A DNA stretch of 5,537 bases from Conexibacteraceae bacterium (GCA_009785395.1 WQWK01000151.1:1-5537); one strand, 5' to 3'; counted from the stretch's first letter, positions 1 to 5,033 are shown. Notes: generated from the letters alone by a model not told the origin. Made by a program: numbers and translations.

Positions 1-452
1 CGGATCACCTGCGTGCCGTTGGTGCCCTCGAGGACCTTCACCGCCGGCCCCGACACACCCGGCTGTGCCGTGCAGGTGACCGGGCCGGGGACGGCCGCCG
101 CACCCTTCGTGTTGTAGATCGTCACCTGCTCGCCGGTGCCCATCGCGGCGAGCTTCGCGTTCAGCTGTGGAAGATCCTGTTTGGTGAAGTAGTTAAGCGT
201 CACCAGCACCGAGCCATCGTTGCTCTTCGTGACGGCGAACGCCGCCGGCGCGGTTGCCGCGGTCCCGCCGAGGGCAACCACGAGCGCGACGCCGACGCCC
301 GCCAGTCCCAGCGAGCCGCCCGCGAGAATCCGCGGACGGCGGAGAGCGGTCGGACGACCGGTCCGTCCCGGCGCCGGCCGCTCGATCTGCGCCAGGGTCG
401 CGCCGTGCTCGCGGACGAGATCCCGCCAGAGGTTGTCGGTGAACCTACTCAT
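1..452 (-). CDS. Small exported/membrane protein overlapping the ECF sigma gene, 3' end outside window
   Basis: This gene starts with ATG at 452 and runs off the left edge, leaving 150 codons. I do not recognise a named family. Residues 1-41 form a basic cytoplasmic arm with a probable amphipathic segment (FTDNLWRDLVREHG, residues 4-17) and a Pro/Arg-rich linker ending LRRPR. Residues about 42-69 are hydrophobic, followed by APAAFA, which fits signal peptidase cleavage after residue 73; an uncleaved anchor is equally possible. The mature part begins VTKSNDGSVLV and has one visible cysteine (residue 127). An AAGGGAG ribosome-binding site lies about 10 nt upstream (463-469). The start overlaps the sigma-factor stop by 8 nt (ATGAGTAG), so the two are probably translationally coupled. 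It is about 77% identical by hand count, over 114 residues, to the paralogue at 1224-1688. It is a candidate sigma partner or regulator, but it shows no zinc-type anti-sigma motif in the visible part. The gene call is firm and the function unknown. Confidence 0.85.
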   Translation of the reverse strand, partial: MSRFTDNLWRDLVREHGATLAQIERPAPGRTGRPTALRRPRILAGGSLGLAGVGVALVVALGGTAATAPAAFAVTKSNDGSVLVTLNYFTKQDLPQLNAKLAAMGTGEQVTIYNTKGAAAVPGPVTCTAQPGVSGPAVKVLEGTNGTQVI

Positions 453-513
453 TGCTCTGATACTCCCTTCTCAGCCGGGCCCTCGCCCGGGACAACCGTT
501 GACGAAATGCCAC
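1..513 (-). repeat. Copy A of a duplicated sigma 3'-end / exported-protein unit
   Basis: This stretch aligns collinearly with 1324-1748. The offset is 1236 around the start codon (452 matches 1688) and 1323 beyond an 87-bp stretch present only here. The alignment covers the last ~23 codons of the sigma gene, the stop/start overlap and the exported-protein gene as far as the left edge. Long near-identical DNA blocks are visible, for example 217-317 against 1540-1640. The duplication may extend beyond the window. Confidence 0.8.
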
Positions 514-1044
514 ACGGGAGACGCCGAGCGCCAGCGCCGCCTCCCTCGGAGTGAGCGACTCCAGATCGACAAGCTCGATCGCCTCCCGCTCGACCTGGGG
601 CAACCGTGCGCACTGCCGCAGTAGCGCTGCGCCCTCACGCTCGGCATCGATCCGCTCCGCCAGCTCCTCGATCTCGTCCGGATCAAGTTGCCGCTGGCCC
701 CCGAGGCGCGCGATCGCGTCCCGGCCACCGGCCGACTGCTCGCAGTGGCGGGCGAATACACGGGCGGCGATGCCGAACAGCCATGCCCGATCCGATCCCC
801 GCTGCGGGTCGAACCCGGCGAAGCCGTGCACAGCCCGGACGAACGTCTCGGAGGTGAGATCCGCGACCGTCTGCGGCTCGCGGCAGCGGCGCGCAAAGTA
901 CCCCATCAGGGCATCGACGTTGCGGAGGTACACCTGCTCGAACTCCTCGAGCGGCGACGAGGAGGCGCGTCCACGCATGTGCCCGCTCCGTGCGACCGGT
1001 TGCTGGCGTGCCCTCCTGACGAATGTGAATTCGTCAGTGCTCAT
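445..1044 (-). CDS. ECF-family RNA polymerase sigma factor
   Basis: This 199-residue protein is an extracytoplasmic-function sigma factor, which directs RNA polymerase to a small promoter set. Residues about 34-102 form sigma region 2: EEFEQVYLRNVDALMGYF, then ADLTSETFVRAV, then the promoter -10 recognition helix near AWLFGIAARVFARH. Residues about 140-195 form region 4, with RLPQVEREAIELVDLESLTPREAALALGVS-type helices and the recognition helix ending VAFRQRLSRARARLRR. Region 3 is absent, as is normal for this class. The ATG at 1044 has GGAG five nt upstream. A second ATG at 978 (Met23) also has GGAG seven nt upstream, and conserved sequence begins only near residue 32, so a 177-aa product is possible. 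The stop overlaps the next gene by 8 nt. No classical zinc anti-sigma gene is visible, and the overlapping exported-protein gene is the likeliest partner. The target promoter is not evident. Confidence 0.93.
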   Translation of the reverse strand: MSTDEFTFVRRARQQPVARSGHMRGRASSSPLEEFEQVYLRNVDALMGYFARRCREPQTVADLTSETFVRAVHGFAGFDPQRGSDRAWLFGIAARVFARHCEQSAGGRDAIARLGGQRQLDPDEIEELAERIDAEREGAALLRQCARLPQVEREAIELVDLESLTPREAALALGVSRVAFRQRLSRARARLRREYQSNE

Positions 1045-1223
1045 AGATTCTCCGTTGCATCCTGCTCGTCGATCACCCTCATCCCAGGCGCGGCGTCCGC
1101 TCGCCGCTGCGGCCGACTACAAACATAGCCACGGCCAGCGGCCCGGCCCCGGAGCTCCCCGGGGCCGGACCGTCAAGCGGCGCCAGCGCCCGCGCGCGGT
1201 GGGCGCCAGCGGCGATCACCGGA
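1045..1223 (-). other. Intergenic region upstream of the sigma gene
   Basis: These 179 bp separate the exported-protein paralogue from the sigma gene. They hold a strong GC hairpin (listed separately) and presumably the sigma promoter. A weak -10-like TATGTT occurs at 1122-1127, but no matching -35 lies at the right distance, and I see no convincing ECF-type promoter. The sigma ribosome-binding site GGAG is at 1050-1053. Confidence 0.5.
1143..1168 (-). terminator. Candidate GC-rich hairpin terminator after the exported-protein paralogue
   Basis: CCGGCCCCGG (1143-1152) and CCGGGGCCGG (1159-1168) form a perfect 10-bp stem with a 6-nt loop, about 55 nt past the stop of the 1224-1688 gene. No T-run follows on the minus strand, so it is not a textbook intrinsic terminator. 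Such U-tract-poor hairpins are common between genes in GC-rich actinobacteria. It could instead be a 5' structure in the sigma leader transcript. Confidence 0.4.
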
Positions 1224-1688
1224 TCAGGCAGCGCCCGAGTTGCCCGAGACACCGGCAGGCGTGACGACACAGCTCGCCAGATGGAACGTGCCCTCCGCCG
1301 TGTTGCCCGCCGACTCACCGGCGGCGATGACCTCCGTGCCGTTCGAGCCGCTGAGAACCTTCACCGCCGGACCCGACGCCCCCGCGCTCGGGGTGCACGT
1401 GACCGGACCGGAGACGCCTGCCGCCCCAGATGCCATGCGGATCGAGATCGCCTCGCCGGTCCCCATCGCGGCGAGCTTCGCGTTCACCTGCGGAAGGTTC
1501 TGGCCCGCGGCGTAGCTCAACTTCACCAGCACCGAGCCATCGTTGCTCTTGGTGACGGCGAACGCCGCCGGCGCGGATGCCGCAGTCCCGCCGAGGGCGA
1601 CCACGAGCGCCGCGCCGACGCCCGCCAGCCCCAGCGAGCCGCCCGCCAGAGCGCGAGGACGCCGGAGGATGTTCGAGAACTTAGTCAT
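1224..1688 (-). CDS. Small secreted protein, paralogue of the sigma-linked exported protein
   Basis: This 154-residue protein has a short basic N-terminus (MTKFSNILRRPR), a hydrophobic stretch at about residues 13-37, and an APAAFA cleavage-like site giving predicted maturation after residue 44. The mature part of about 110 residues has two cysteines (98 and 140) that could form a disulphide outside the cell. The RRPRAL sequence before the hydrophobic stretch loosely resembles a twin-arginine signal, but it is a poor match. ATG at 1688 is preceded by AAAGGTGG at 1698-1705. Against the neighbouring copy at 1-452 it lacks 29 codons, exactly the cytoplasmic arm between MxxFxxxL and LRRPR, while the rest aligns without gaps. 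Its upstream DNA holds a decayed sigma C-terminus, so this gene has outlived its own sigma partner. I recognise no named function; a structural or ligand-binding envelope role is possible. Confidence 0.85.
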   Translation of the reverse strand: MTKFSNILRRPRALAGGSLGLAGVGAALVVALGGTAASAPAAFAVTKSNDGSVLVKLSYAAGQNLPQVNAKLAAMGTGEAISIRMASGAAGVSGPVTCTPSAGASGPAVKVLSGSNGTEVIAAGESAGNTAEGTFHLASCVVTPAGVSGNSGAA

Positions 1689-1748
1689 GCTGCGCTTCCA
1701 CCTTTCTCAAGCGGGAACCCGCCCGGAGAACCGTTTACGAAATGCGAC
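1324..1748 (-). repeat. Copy B of the duplicated sigma 3'-end / exported-protein unit
   Basis: This is the partner of 1-513. It lacks 87 bp near the 5' end of the exported-protein gene and carries small indels and a frameshift in the sigma-derived part. Similarity fades upstream of about 1748, which may mark the duplication edge or simply decay. Confidence 0.75.
1681..1748 (-). pseudogene. Decayed C-terminal remnant of an ECF sigma factor
   Basis: Read on the minus strand, 1731-1748 encodes VAFRKR, against VAFRQR in the intact sigma factor (496-513). After a one-base shift, 1681-1725 encodes RAGSRLRKVEAQHD and a TAA stop, against RARARLRREYQSNE and TAG. The remnant stop overlaps the ATG at 1688 as ATGACTAA, the same 8-nt arrangement as ATGAGTAG at 445-452. 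About 20 codons are recognisable. The rest of the sigma gene is absent, and the frame upstream gives only weak similarity. This stretch now acts as the 5' leader of the exported-protein paralogue and contains its ribosome-binding site. Confidence 0.72.
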
Positions 1749-1856
1749 CGATCGCTCCGGCGCTGCGCTCACCGGTGGTGTCGTCAGCGCCGATAACCTA
1801 GGTTGCGGCGTTCGCCTCCGGCTGTGACATCGCGCTTCCGGAGCAGGGCGCGGCGA
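1749..1856 (-). other. Intergenic region after the kinase gene
   Basis: This 108-bp stretch lies between the kinase stop and the sigma remnant. It includes a perfect 10-bp palindrome AACCTAGGTT (1795-1804). A weak imperfect hairpin (ATCGC at 1829-1833 with GCGAT at 1853-1857) touches the kinase stop codon and could be a poor terminator. A promoter for the 1688 gene should lie here or further upstream, but I see no convincing -35/-10 pair. Confidence 0.4.
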
Positions 1857-2648
1857 TCATCGGGGCTGGATCGCCCTCAGGATCTCGATGGCGTGCTCTC
1901 CGACCCAGTCGCCGACGTTGAGGTAGGCGCCGCGGATCAGCGCCCACGCTCGCATCCGTGTCTCGTCAAGACCGGCTTCAGCGAACGCGGCGAGGCGCCG
2001 CTCGGTCTCCGCTCGCGTCATCTGCGAGCCCAGCGGGTTCCACAGGAACGGCGGCACGTCGAACTCGGGCTCACCCAGCATCGGCTTCGGATCGATCGCC
2101 GCGTAGCGATTGCCCGCGTCGAGGATGTTGTGGTGGTGGAGGTCACCGTGCACGAGCGTTCCGCCGCGGACGTCGAGCACGTCGAACTGCTGACGGGCAC
2201 GTTCAAGCAGTCGCTGTCCGGCCGCCGACCCGGGGGTCGCCTGCTCGAGCCACCGTGGAACCTGATCCCCGATCCATCGAAACGGCGCCGCGGCGGGACG
2301 CCACAGGCGAGCCGCGACGTCGATCGCGATCATCGTTGCCGTGTCGCCGTCCAGCGCTGCGAGATCGCTCCCCGGCACGGCGCGCTCCAGCAGCAGCGCG
2401 CGCCGCGAGCGGTCGGCTCGGCACAGCCGCACAGCACCGTTGCCTCCCCACAGCTCGAGCGCGTCCGCTTCATGGATCGACTCCTCGTCGTCCTGCCACC
2501 CGACCTTGAGGACGGTGTCGGGACCCGCCGGCGCAACGTAGGAATAGTTGGACATCTGAAACGGCGGGCCAATCACGAGGCCCCATTCGCTGGCGACAGC
2601 GCGAGCGATGGACTCCAGGCGAGCACGCGATGACCGGTCCATCACCAC
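1857..2648 (-). CDS. Aminoglycoside/hydroxyurea-type phosphotransferase (APH(6)-like kinase)
   Basis: This 263-residue protein has the eukaryotic-kinase-like fold of antibiotic kinases, which transfer phosphate from ATP to a hydroxyl of a small molecule. The nucleotide-binding lysine is in VLKVG (Lys48), with a helix acid at Glu55 or Glu60. The catalytic loop is LVHGDLHHHNIL (Asp169, Asn174). The metal-binding aspartate is in AIDPKPMLGEPEFD (Asp186). The IDPKP and GE.EFD signatures point to the APH(6)/hydroxyurea-resistance branch (StrB-like) rather than APH(3'), and the length is near normal for it. All key residues are present. The substrate is unknown, and self-protection or metabolite phosphorylation are alternatives to antibiotic resistance. 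The start is uncertain: GTG GTG ATG run in tandem (2648, 2645, 2642), none with a clear ribosome-binding site, and the frame stays open upstream past the preceding stop. It is the last gene of the operon, 58 bp after the single-GNAT gene. Confidence 0.9.
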   Translation of the reverse strand: MVMDRSSRARLESIARAVASEWGLVIGPPFQMSNYSYVAPAGPDTVLKVGWQDDEESIHEADALELWGGNGAVRLCRADRSRRALLLERAVPGSDLAALDGDTATMIAIDVAARLWRPAAAPFRWIGDQVPRWLEQATPGSAAGQRLLERARQQFDVLDVRGGTLVHGDLHHHNILDAGNRYAAIDPKPMLGEPEFDVPPFLWNPLGSQMTRAETERRLAAFAEAGLDETRMRAWALIRGAYLNVGDWVGEHAIEILRAIQPR

Positions 2649-2706
2649 GTCATTGAAGCCAACGCTCTGAAGCTGCTTGATTTCAGCCGGGCAATCGCCG
2701 GCCGGC

Positions 2707-3177
2707 TCAGTCGACGGGCTTGACCAGGCTCAGCGATTCGGCCGTGTAGCCCAGTCGCCGGTAGAACGCCAGTGCCGGCTCGTTCGTCGACCAGACGTCG
2801 AGGCTGAGCGACGGCAAGCCGCGCTCGCGCGCCCACGCTTCAGCGGCCTGCATCAGCGCGCTGCCGACGCCCATCCGGCGAGCTTCCGCGATCACGGCAA
2901 TGTCGGCCACGTGACCGCGTGCTGCGCCGACAGCATCCGTGCCGACGCGGAGCGAGATGAACCCGAGCCGCGTCCCGTCCGCTCCTTCGGCGACCAACAC
3001 CCTCGATTGTGGGTCCTGCGCGCGCACGGCGGCGGCGAGCACATCGCGGAACCCTGGTGCGAGCGCGTTCGCGTCGTCCCAGCCCGGGGAGCCGAACTCC
3101 AGCAGGCTCGGCACCAGTCCGGTGATGAATTCGCAATCGCGCTCCTGCGCGGGCCGGATCAGGGGCTGATCAGTCAT
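2707..3177 (-). CDS. GNAT-family N-acetyltransferase, single domain
   Basis: This 156-residue protein has one GNAT fold spanning its length and would move an acetyl group from acetyl-CoA to an amine. Strand-forming segments (RVLVAEGAD, RLGFISLRVG, GHVADIAVIAEARR) lead into the CoA pyrophosphate loop RRMGVGSAL (residues 100-108). The C-terminal LDVWSTNEPALAFYRRLGY gives Asn132 and the usual general-acid tyrosine, Tyr139. Length and layout fit RimI-like or aminoglycoside-acetyltransferase-like proteins, but the acceptor cannot be read from the sequence. The ATG at 3177 overlaps the stop of the upstream double-GNAT gene by 8 nt (ATGACTGA). AGGA lies only two nt before the ATG, so initiation probably relies on coupling. 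Confidence 0.92.
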   Translation of the reverse strand: MTDQPLIRPAQERDCEFITGLVPSLLEFGSPGWDDANALAPGFRDVLAAAVRAQDPQSRVLVAEGADGTRLGFISLRVGTDAVGAARGHVADIAVIAEARRMGVGSALMQAAEAWARERGLPSLSLDVWSTNEPALAFYRRLGYTAESLSLVKPVD

Positions 3178-4036
3178 GTTCCTGGCTCAACGGCAGCGCG
3201 AAGTAATCCTCGGTCGTAACGGGAGTGAAGCCGATCGAGGTGTAGAGGCCCAGCGCGCGGTCGTTGGCGAGGTCGACATCGAGGCTGATCCGGCGGGCCC
3301 CGCCCGCGCGCAGCTGCTCACAGGCCTGCCTCAACGCGGCTCGGCCGATCCCGCGGCCCTGCAGCGACGGTTGCACCACGAACCCGAAGATGCTGGCCTC
3401 CTCGTCCCCGTCGCGTTCCATGAACAGCGTTCCGACGACGGCGCCGCGCAGCTCGACGAGCGCTGTCCGCTGCAGGCGCTCGCCGAGATCATCCGGCCCG
3501 GACCACCCGAACCCCTGCTCGAGCAGCGACACGACGACCGGCACGTCATCGAGGGTCGCCGGCCGGAGGCCGATCGCCGGCCCAGCTGGTCCGCCGGCCG
3601 GCTCGCCCGACAGGACGAGATGATGCTCTGAGTGGTCGAGCGTCCCGCCGCGGCGCAGCGCCAGCCGCCTGCCTGCGTTCGACTGGCGCGGAACGACCAG
3701 CAGCGGCTGCCGATCGCCGCGCTCACGGCACAGCGGCAGGGCGGCATCCAGCAGGGCGGAGCCGATCCCGCGCCGGCGAGCGTCCGGCGCGACCATGCCG
3801 GCGAGTTCCGGCGATTCCCCGAACCCGTAGATCCCGAGAAAGCCGAGCAGCCGCCCCCGCTCCCACCACAACAGGTCCTCGACGCGATCGCCGCCGCGAC
3901 CGCGAAGCGTGTCCCACTCCAGCTTCAGGCGGCCGCCATCGGCCTCGACCACCTGCCGCTCGAGTTCGGCGATCGCTTGCAGGGCCTCTGACGTCAGCCC
4001 GACGGCTTGCTCGAGCACGGCGGGAACCAAGCTCAA
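3170..4036 (-). CDS. Tandem-GNAT acetyltransferase (two GNAT domains)
   Basis: This 288-residue protein carries two GNAT folds. Domain 1 (about 8-142) has the motif ELAGMVAPDARRRGIGSALL with the CoA loop at residues 87-92. Its end (SEHHLVL) lacks the usual N..A..LY..GF acetyltransferase tail. Domain 2 (about 155-283) has QPSLQGRGIGRAALRQA (loop 226-231) and a full tail with Asn258, Tyr265 and GF at 269-270, so it is the likelier catalytic half. The same architecture occurs in mycothiol synthase (MshD) and in many unassigned actinobacterial proteins. Nothing here identifies MshD, and the context argues for another role. The start is TTG at 4036, chosen because it overlaps the regulator stop as TTGA with no better start nearby. 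A second TTG at 4030 and a GTG at 4018 are alternatives. No good ribosome-binding site is visible, so translation is probably coupled. Confidence 0.88.
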   Translation of the reverse strand: MSLVPAVLEQAVGLTSEALQAIAELERQVVEADGGRLKLEWDTLRGRGGDRVEDLLWWERGRLLGFLGIYGFGESPELAGMVAPDARRRGIGSALLDAALPLCRERGDRQPLLVVPRQSNAGRRLALRRGGTLDHSEHHLVLSGEPAGGPAGPAIGLRPATLDDVPVVVSLLEQGFGWSGPDDLGERLQRTALVELRGAVVGTLFMERDGDEEASIFGFVVQPSLQGRGIGRAALRQACEQLRAGGARRISLDVDLANDRALGLYTSIGFTPVTTEDYFALPLSQEHD

Positions 4037-4656
4037 TCGCCGGGCTCTGTGCGCGGCATCGGGTGCGCGAAGGCGACGATGCTGACCGGCAGGGCCTCGA
4101 CCGGTCGCCGTGCCGGGTCTGAGCGCTCGTCGTATCGGTGCAACAGCTGAGCCATCTGCTCGCCGATCTCAGCGAGCTCCGCAGGCGTCAGGAAGCTGGT
4201 GTCTGCCTGGATGAACGAGACGTTGAACCACTCGTCCTCAAAGTCCTTCTGCTGCCGCCACCATGCCTGCAGCTGCTCGAAGCTGCGATCGAGCACCGTG
4301 ATCGCCAGATGCTCGATTGCGTCAAGCGATCCAGGCACTGCCTCGGTCGCATTGAACCTGTTGGTGATGGGCGCGATCTTCCAGGGCCGGCTGCGTCCCC
4401 TGGCGCCCTCGGCTTCGACGATGAAGCCGTACCTGGCGAGCGTCTGCAGGTGCCAGGACATGTTGCCCGCGCTCTGATTCAGCAGCTCCCCGGCGCGGGT
4501 TGCGGTCAGCTCCCCCTCGTTGCGGATCGCGTCGAGGATCGCAAGGCGGACCGGGTGGGCGAGGGCGCGCATCGCCCTGGGGTCAGTGATCTCCCGCGAC
4601 GGCTGTGGCGCGCGGGCGGCGCTGGTCTCGGTGTCCGGTGGCTCTGTGTCTGACAT
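4033..4656 (-). CDS. ArsR-type winged helix-turn-helix transcriptional regulator
   Basis: This 207-residue protein has a winged helix at about residues 25-94. The ArsR-type opener is MRALAHPVRLAILDAI (29-44), the recognition helix lies around SAGNMSWHLQTLARYGFI (62-79), and the wing is EAEGARGRSRPWKI. An acidic, Pro-rich tail of about 24 residues precedes it. The C-terminal ~100 residues are helical (LDRSFEQLQAWW, LTPAELAEIGEQMAQLLHRY) and probably serve dimerisation or ligand sensing. The protein has no cysteine at all, so the thiol metal sites of classical ArsR/SmtB sensors are absent, and a small-molecule ligand is more likely. It is the second gene of the operon, 42 bp after the 70-aa gene, and its stop overlaps the TTG of the double-GNAT gene. 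The palindromes at 4939-4984 upstream of the operon are its probable operators, implying autorepression. Only a weak ribosome-binding site (GTGAG) precedes the ATG. Confidence 0.92.
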   Translation of the reverse strand: MSDTEPPDTETSAARAPQPSREITDPRAMRALAHPVRLAILDAIRNEGELTATRAGELLNQSAGNMSWHLQTLARYGFIVEAEGARGRSRPWKIAPITNRFNATEAVPGSLDAIEHLAITVLDRSFEQLQAWWRQQKDFEDEWFNVSFIQADTSFLTPAELAEIGEQMAQLLHRYDERSDPARRPVEALPVSIVAFAHPMPRTEPGD

Positions 4657-4698
4657 TCAGCGCGGCTCACTGATGGCGTCCTGCGCCGTGGCGGGCTC

Positions 4699-4911
4699 TC
4701 AGCGCCCGGCAAGCCTGGTCACGCGATTGGTAGCAGGCGTCTCGGTTGGGGCGAGACGGGTGCCAAGCGCGATCAGCATCCGACTGGTGTGCAGACGCGC
4801 CCGCGGCAGCCGCGCGCGGGATCCTGCGAGACGCTCCCGCGCCGCGGCGTCGTGCAGCTCCGCGATGCGCTGCCGGGCCAGCTGGTGGATCAGCGGCGAC
4901 TGGTTGAGCAT
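4699..4911 (-). CDS. Small basic protein of unknown function, first gene of the operon
   Basis: This 70-residue protein is preceded by the best ribosome-binding site in the window (GGGAGGG, six nt before the ATG at 4911) and lies about 40 nt downstream of a clear promoter, so I treat it as a real gene. It is arginine-rich (13 Arg, no Lys, 4 acidic residues) and has no cysteine, signal peptide or membrane segment. Residues about 8-30 (IHQLARQRIAELHDAAARER) look like an amphipathic helix, and a basic RARLPRARL stretch follows. Short basic proteins with a RxRIAEL-like helix are common in actinobacteria without an assigned role, by my recollection. Being first in the operon it would be the most strongly made product. 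It could bind nucleic acid or a membrane, or partner the regulator, but none of this is shown. Confidence 0.75.
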   Translation of the reverse strand: MLNQSPLIHQLARQRIAELHDAAARERLAGSRARLPRARLHTSRMLIALGTRLAPTETPATNRVTRLAGR

Positions 4912-4917
4912 TCGGTT

Positions 4918-4924
4918 CCCTCCC
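4918..4924 (-). promoter_or_regulatory. Strong ribosome-binding site of the 70-aa gene
   Basis: GGGAGGG is followed by AACCGA and the ATG at 4911. It matches the 16S rRNA 3' end well at ideal spacing. It fixes the start of the small gene and argues against larger overlapping frames. Confidence 0.8.
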
Positions 4925-4938
4925 GGCGTGCAAGCGGT

Positions 4939-4956
4939 TTACAAGATGTCTTGTAA
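4939..4956. promoter_or_regulatory. Operator O1, 18-bp palindrome over the predicted transcription start
   Basis: TTACAAGATGTCTTGTAA has perfect 8-bp arms around a 2-bp centre. The predicted transcription start near 4952 lies inside it, so bound protein would block initiation. Its 14-bp core (4941-4954) matches O2 except at the central dinucleotide. The centres are 30 bp apart, close to three helical turns. Confidence 0.82.
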
Positions 4957-4958
4957 TA

Positions 4959-4987
4959 CGAATAGCACTCACAAGACTTCTTGTCAA
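4959..4987 (-). promoter_or_regulatory. Sigma-70-type promoter of the regulator/GNAT/kinase operon
   Basis: A perfect -35 TTGACA (4987-4982) and a 17-nt spacer lead to an extended -10, TGC-TATTCG (hexamer 4964-4959). The hexamer is weak, but the TG extension and consensus -35 compensate. Transcription would start near 4952, giving an untranslated leader of about 40 nt before the 70-aa gene. The region is AT-richer than its surroundings. Confidence 0.72.
4971..4984. promoter_or_regulatory. Operator O2, 14-bp palindrome between -35 and -10
   Basis: ACAAGACTTCTTGT has perfect 6-bp arms around CT. It covers the last three bases of the -35 and most of the spacer, a classic position for repression by blocking RNA polymerase. 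It shares both arms exactly with O1. Confidence 0.82.
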
Positions 4988-4999
4988 AGGGAATCTTGT
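4986..4999. promoter_or_regulatory. Possible degenerate third operator O3
   Basis: A perfect right arm TCTTGT (4994-4999) has a poor left arm (AAAGGG, 3 of 6 matching). Its centre is 15 bp from that of O2, half the O1-O2 distance. It may be a half-site for cooperative binding or a chance match. Confidence 0.4.
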
Positions 5000-5033
5000 G
5001 ATGGGTCCGGCCGAGCGCGGGCTGGTCGCACGG

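Noticed and set aside
1041..1082. A 13-codon upstream frame (ATG at 1082) whose TGA overlaps the sigma ATG
   Set aside because: It has no clear ribosome-binding site and is short enough to arise by chance, although a coupling leader peptide cannot be excluded.
551..1264. Long plus-strand open frame across the sigma gene
   Set aside because: It is an antisense frame of GC-rich coding DNA with low-complexity Arg/Ser/Pro content. The minus strand encodes an unmistakable sigma factor there.
1795..1804. Perfect palindrome AACCTAGGTT as a possible operator
   Set aside because: It is a single short copy with no promoter elements placed around it, so I only mention it within the intergenic entry.
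1803..2633. 276-codon plus-strand open frame opposite the kinase gene
   Set aside because: The minus-strand kinase has every catalytic motif, while the plus frame shows no recognisable domain or sensible codon pattern.
3170..4036. Assignment of the double-GNAT gene as mycothiol synthase (mshD)
   Set aside because: The two-domain layout alone is not diagnostic, and the neighbouring regulator, GNAT and kinase point to a different role.
4667..4987. 106-codon minus-strand frame overlapping the 70-aa gene and the promoter
   Set aside because: Its start lies at the -35 element, upstream of the predicted transcription start, and it has no ribosome-binding site. The 70-aa frame is far better supported.
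5000..5033. Terminator after the CHAP gene
   Set aside because: Only short imperfect pairings are visible and no T-run follows.
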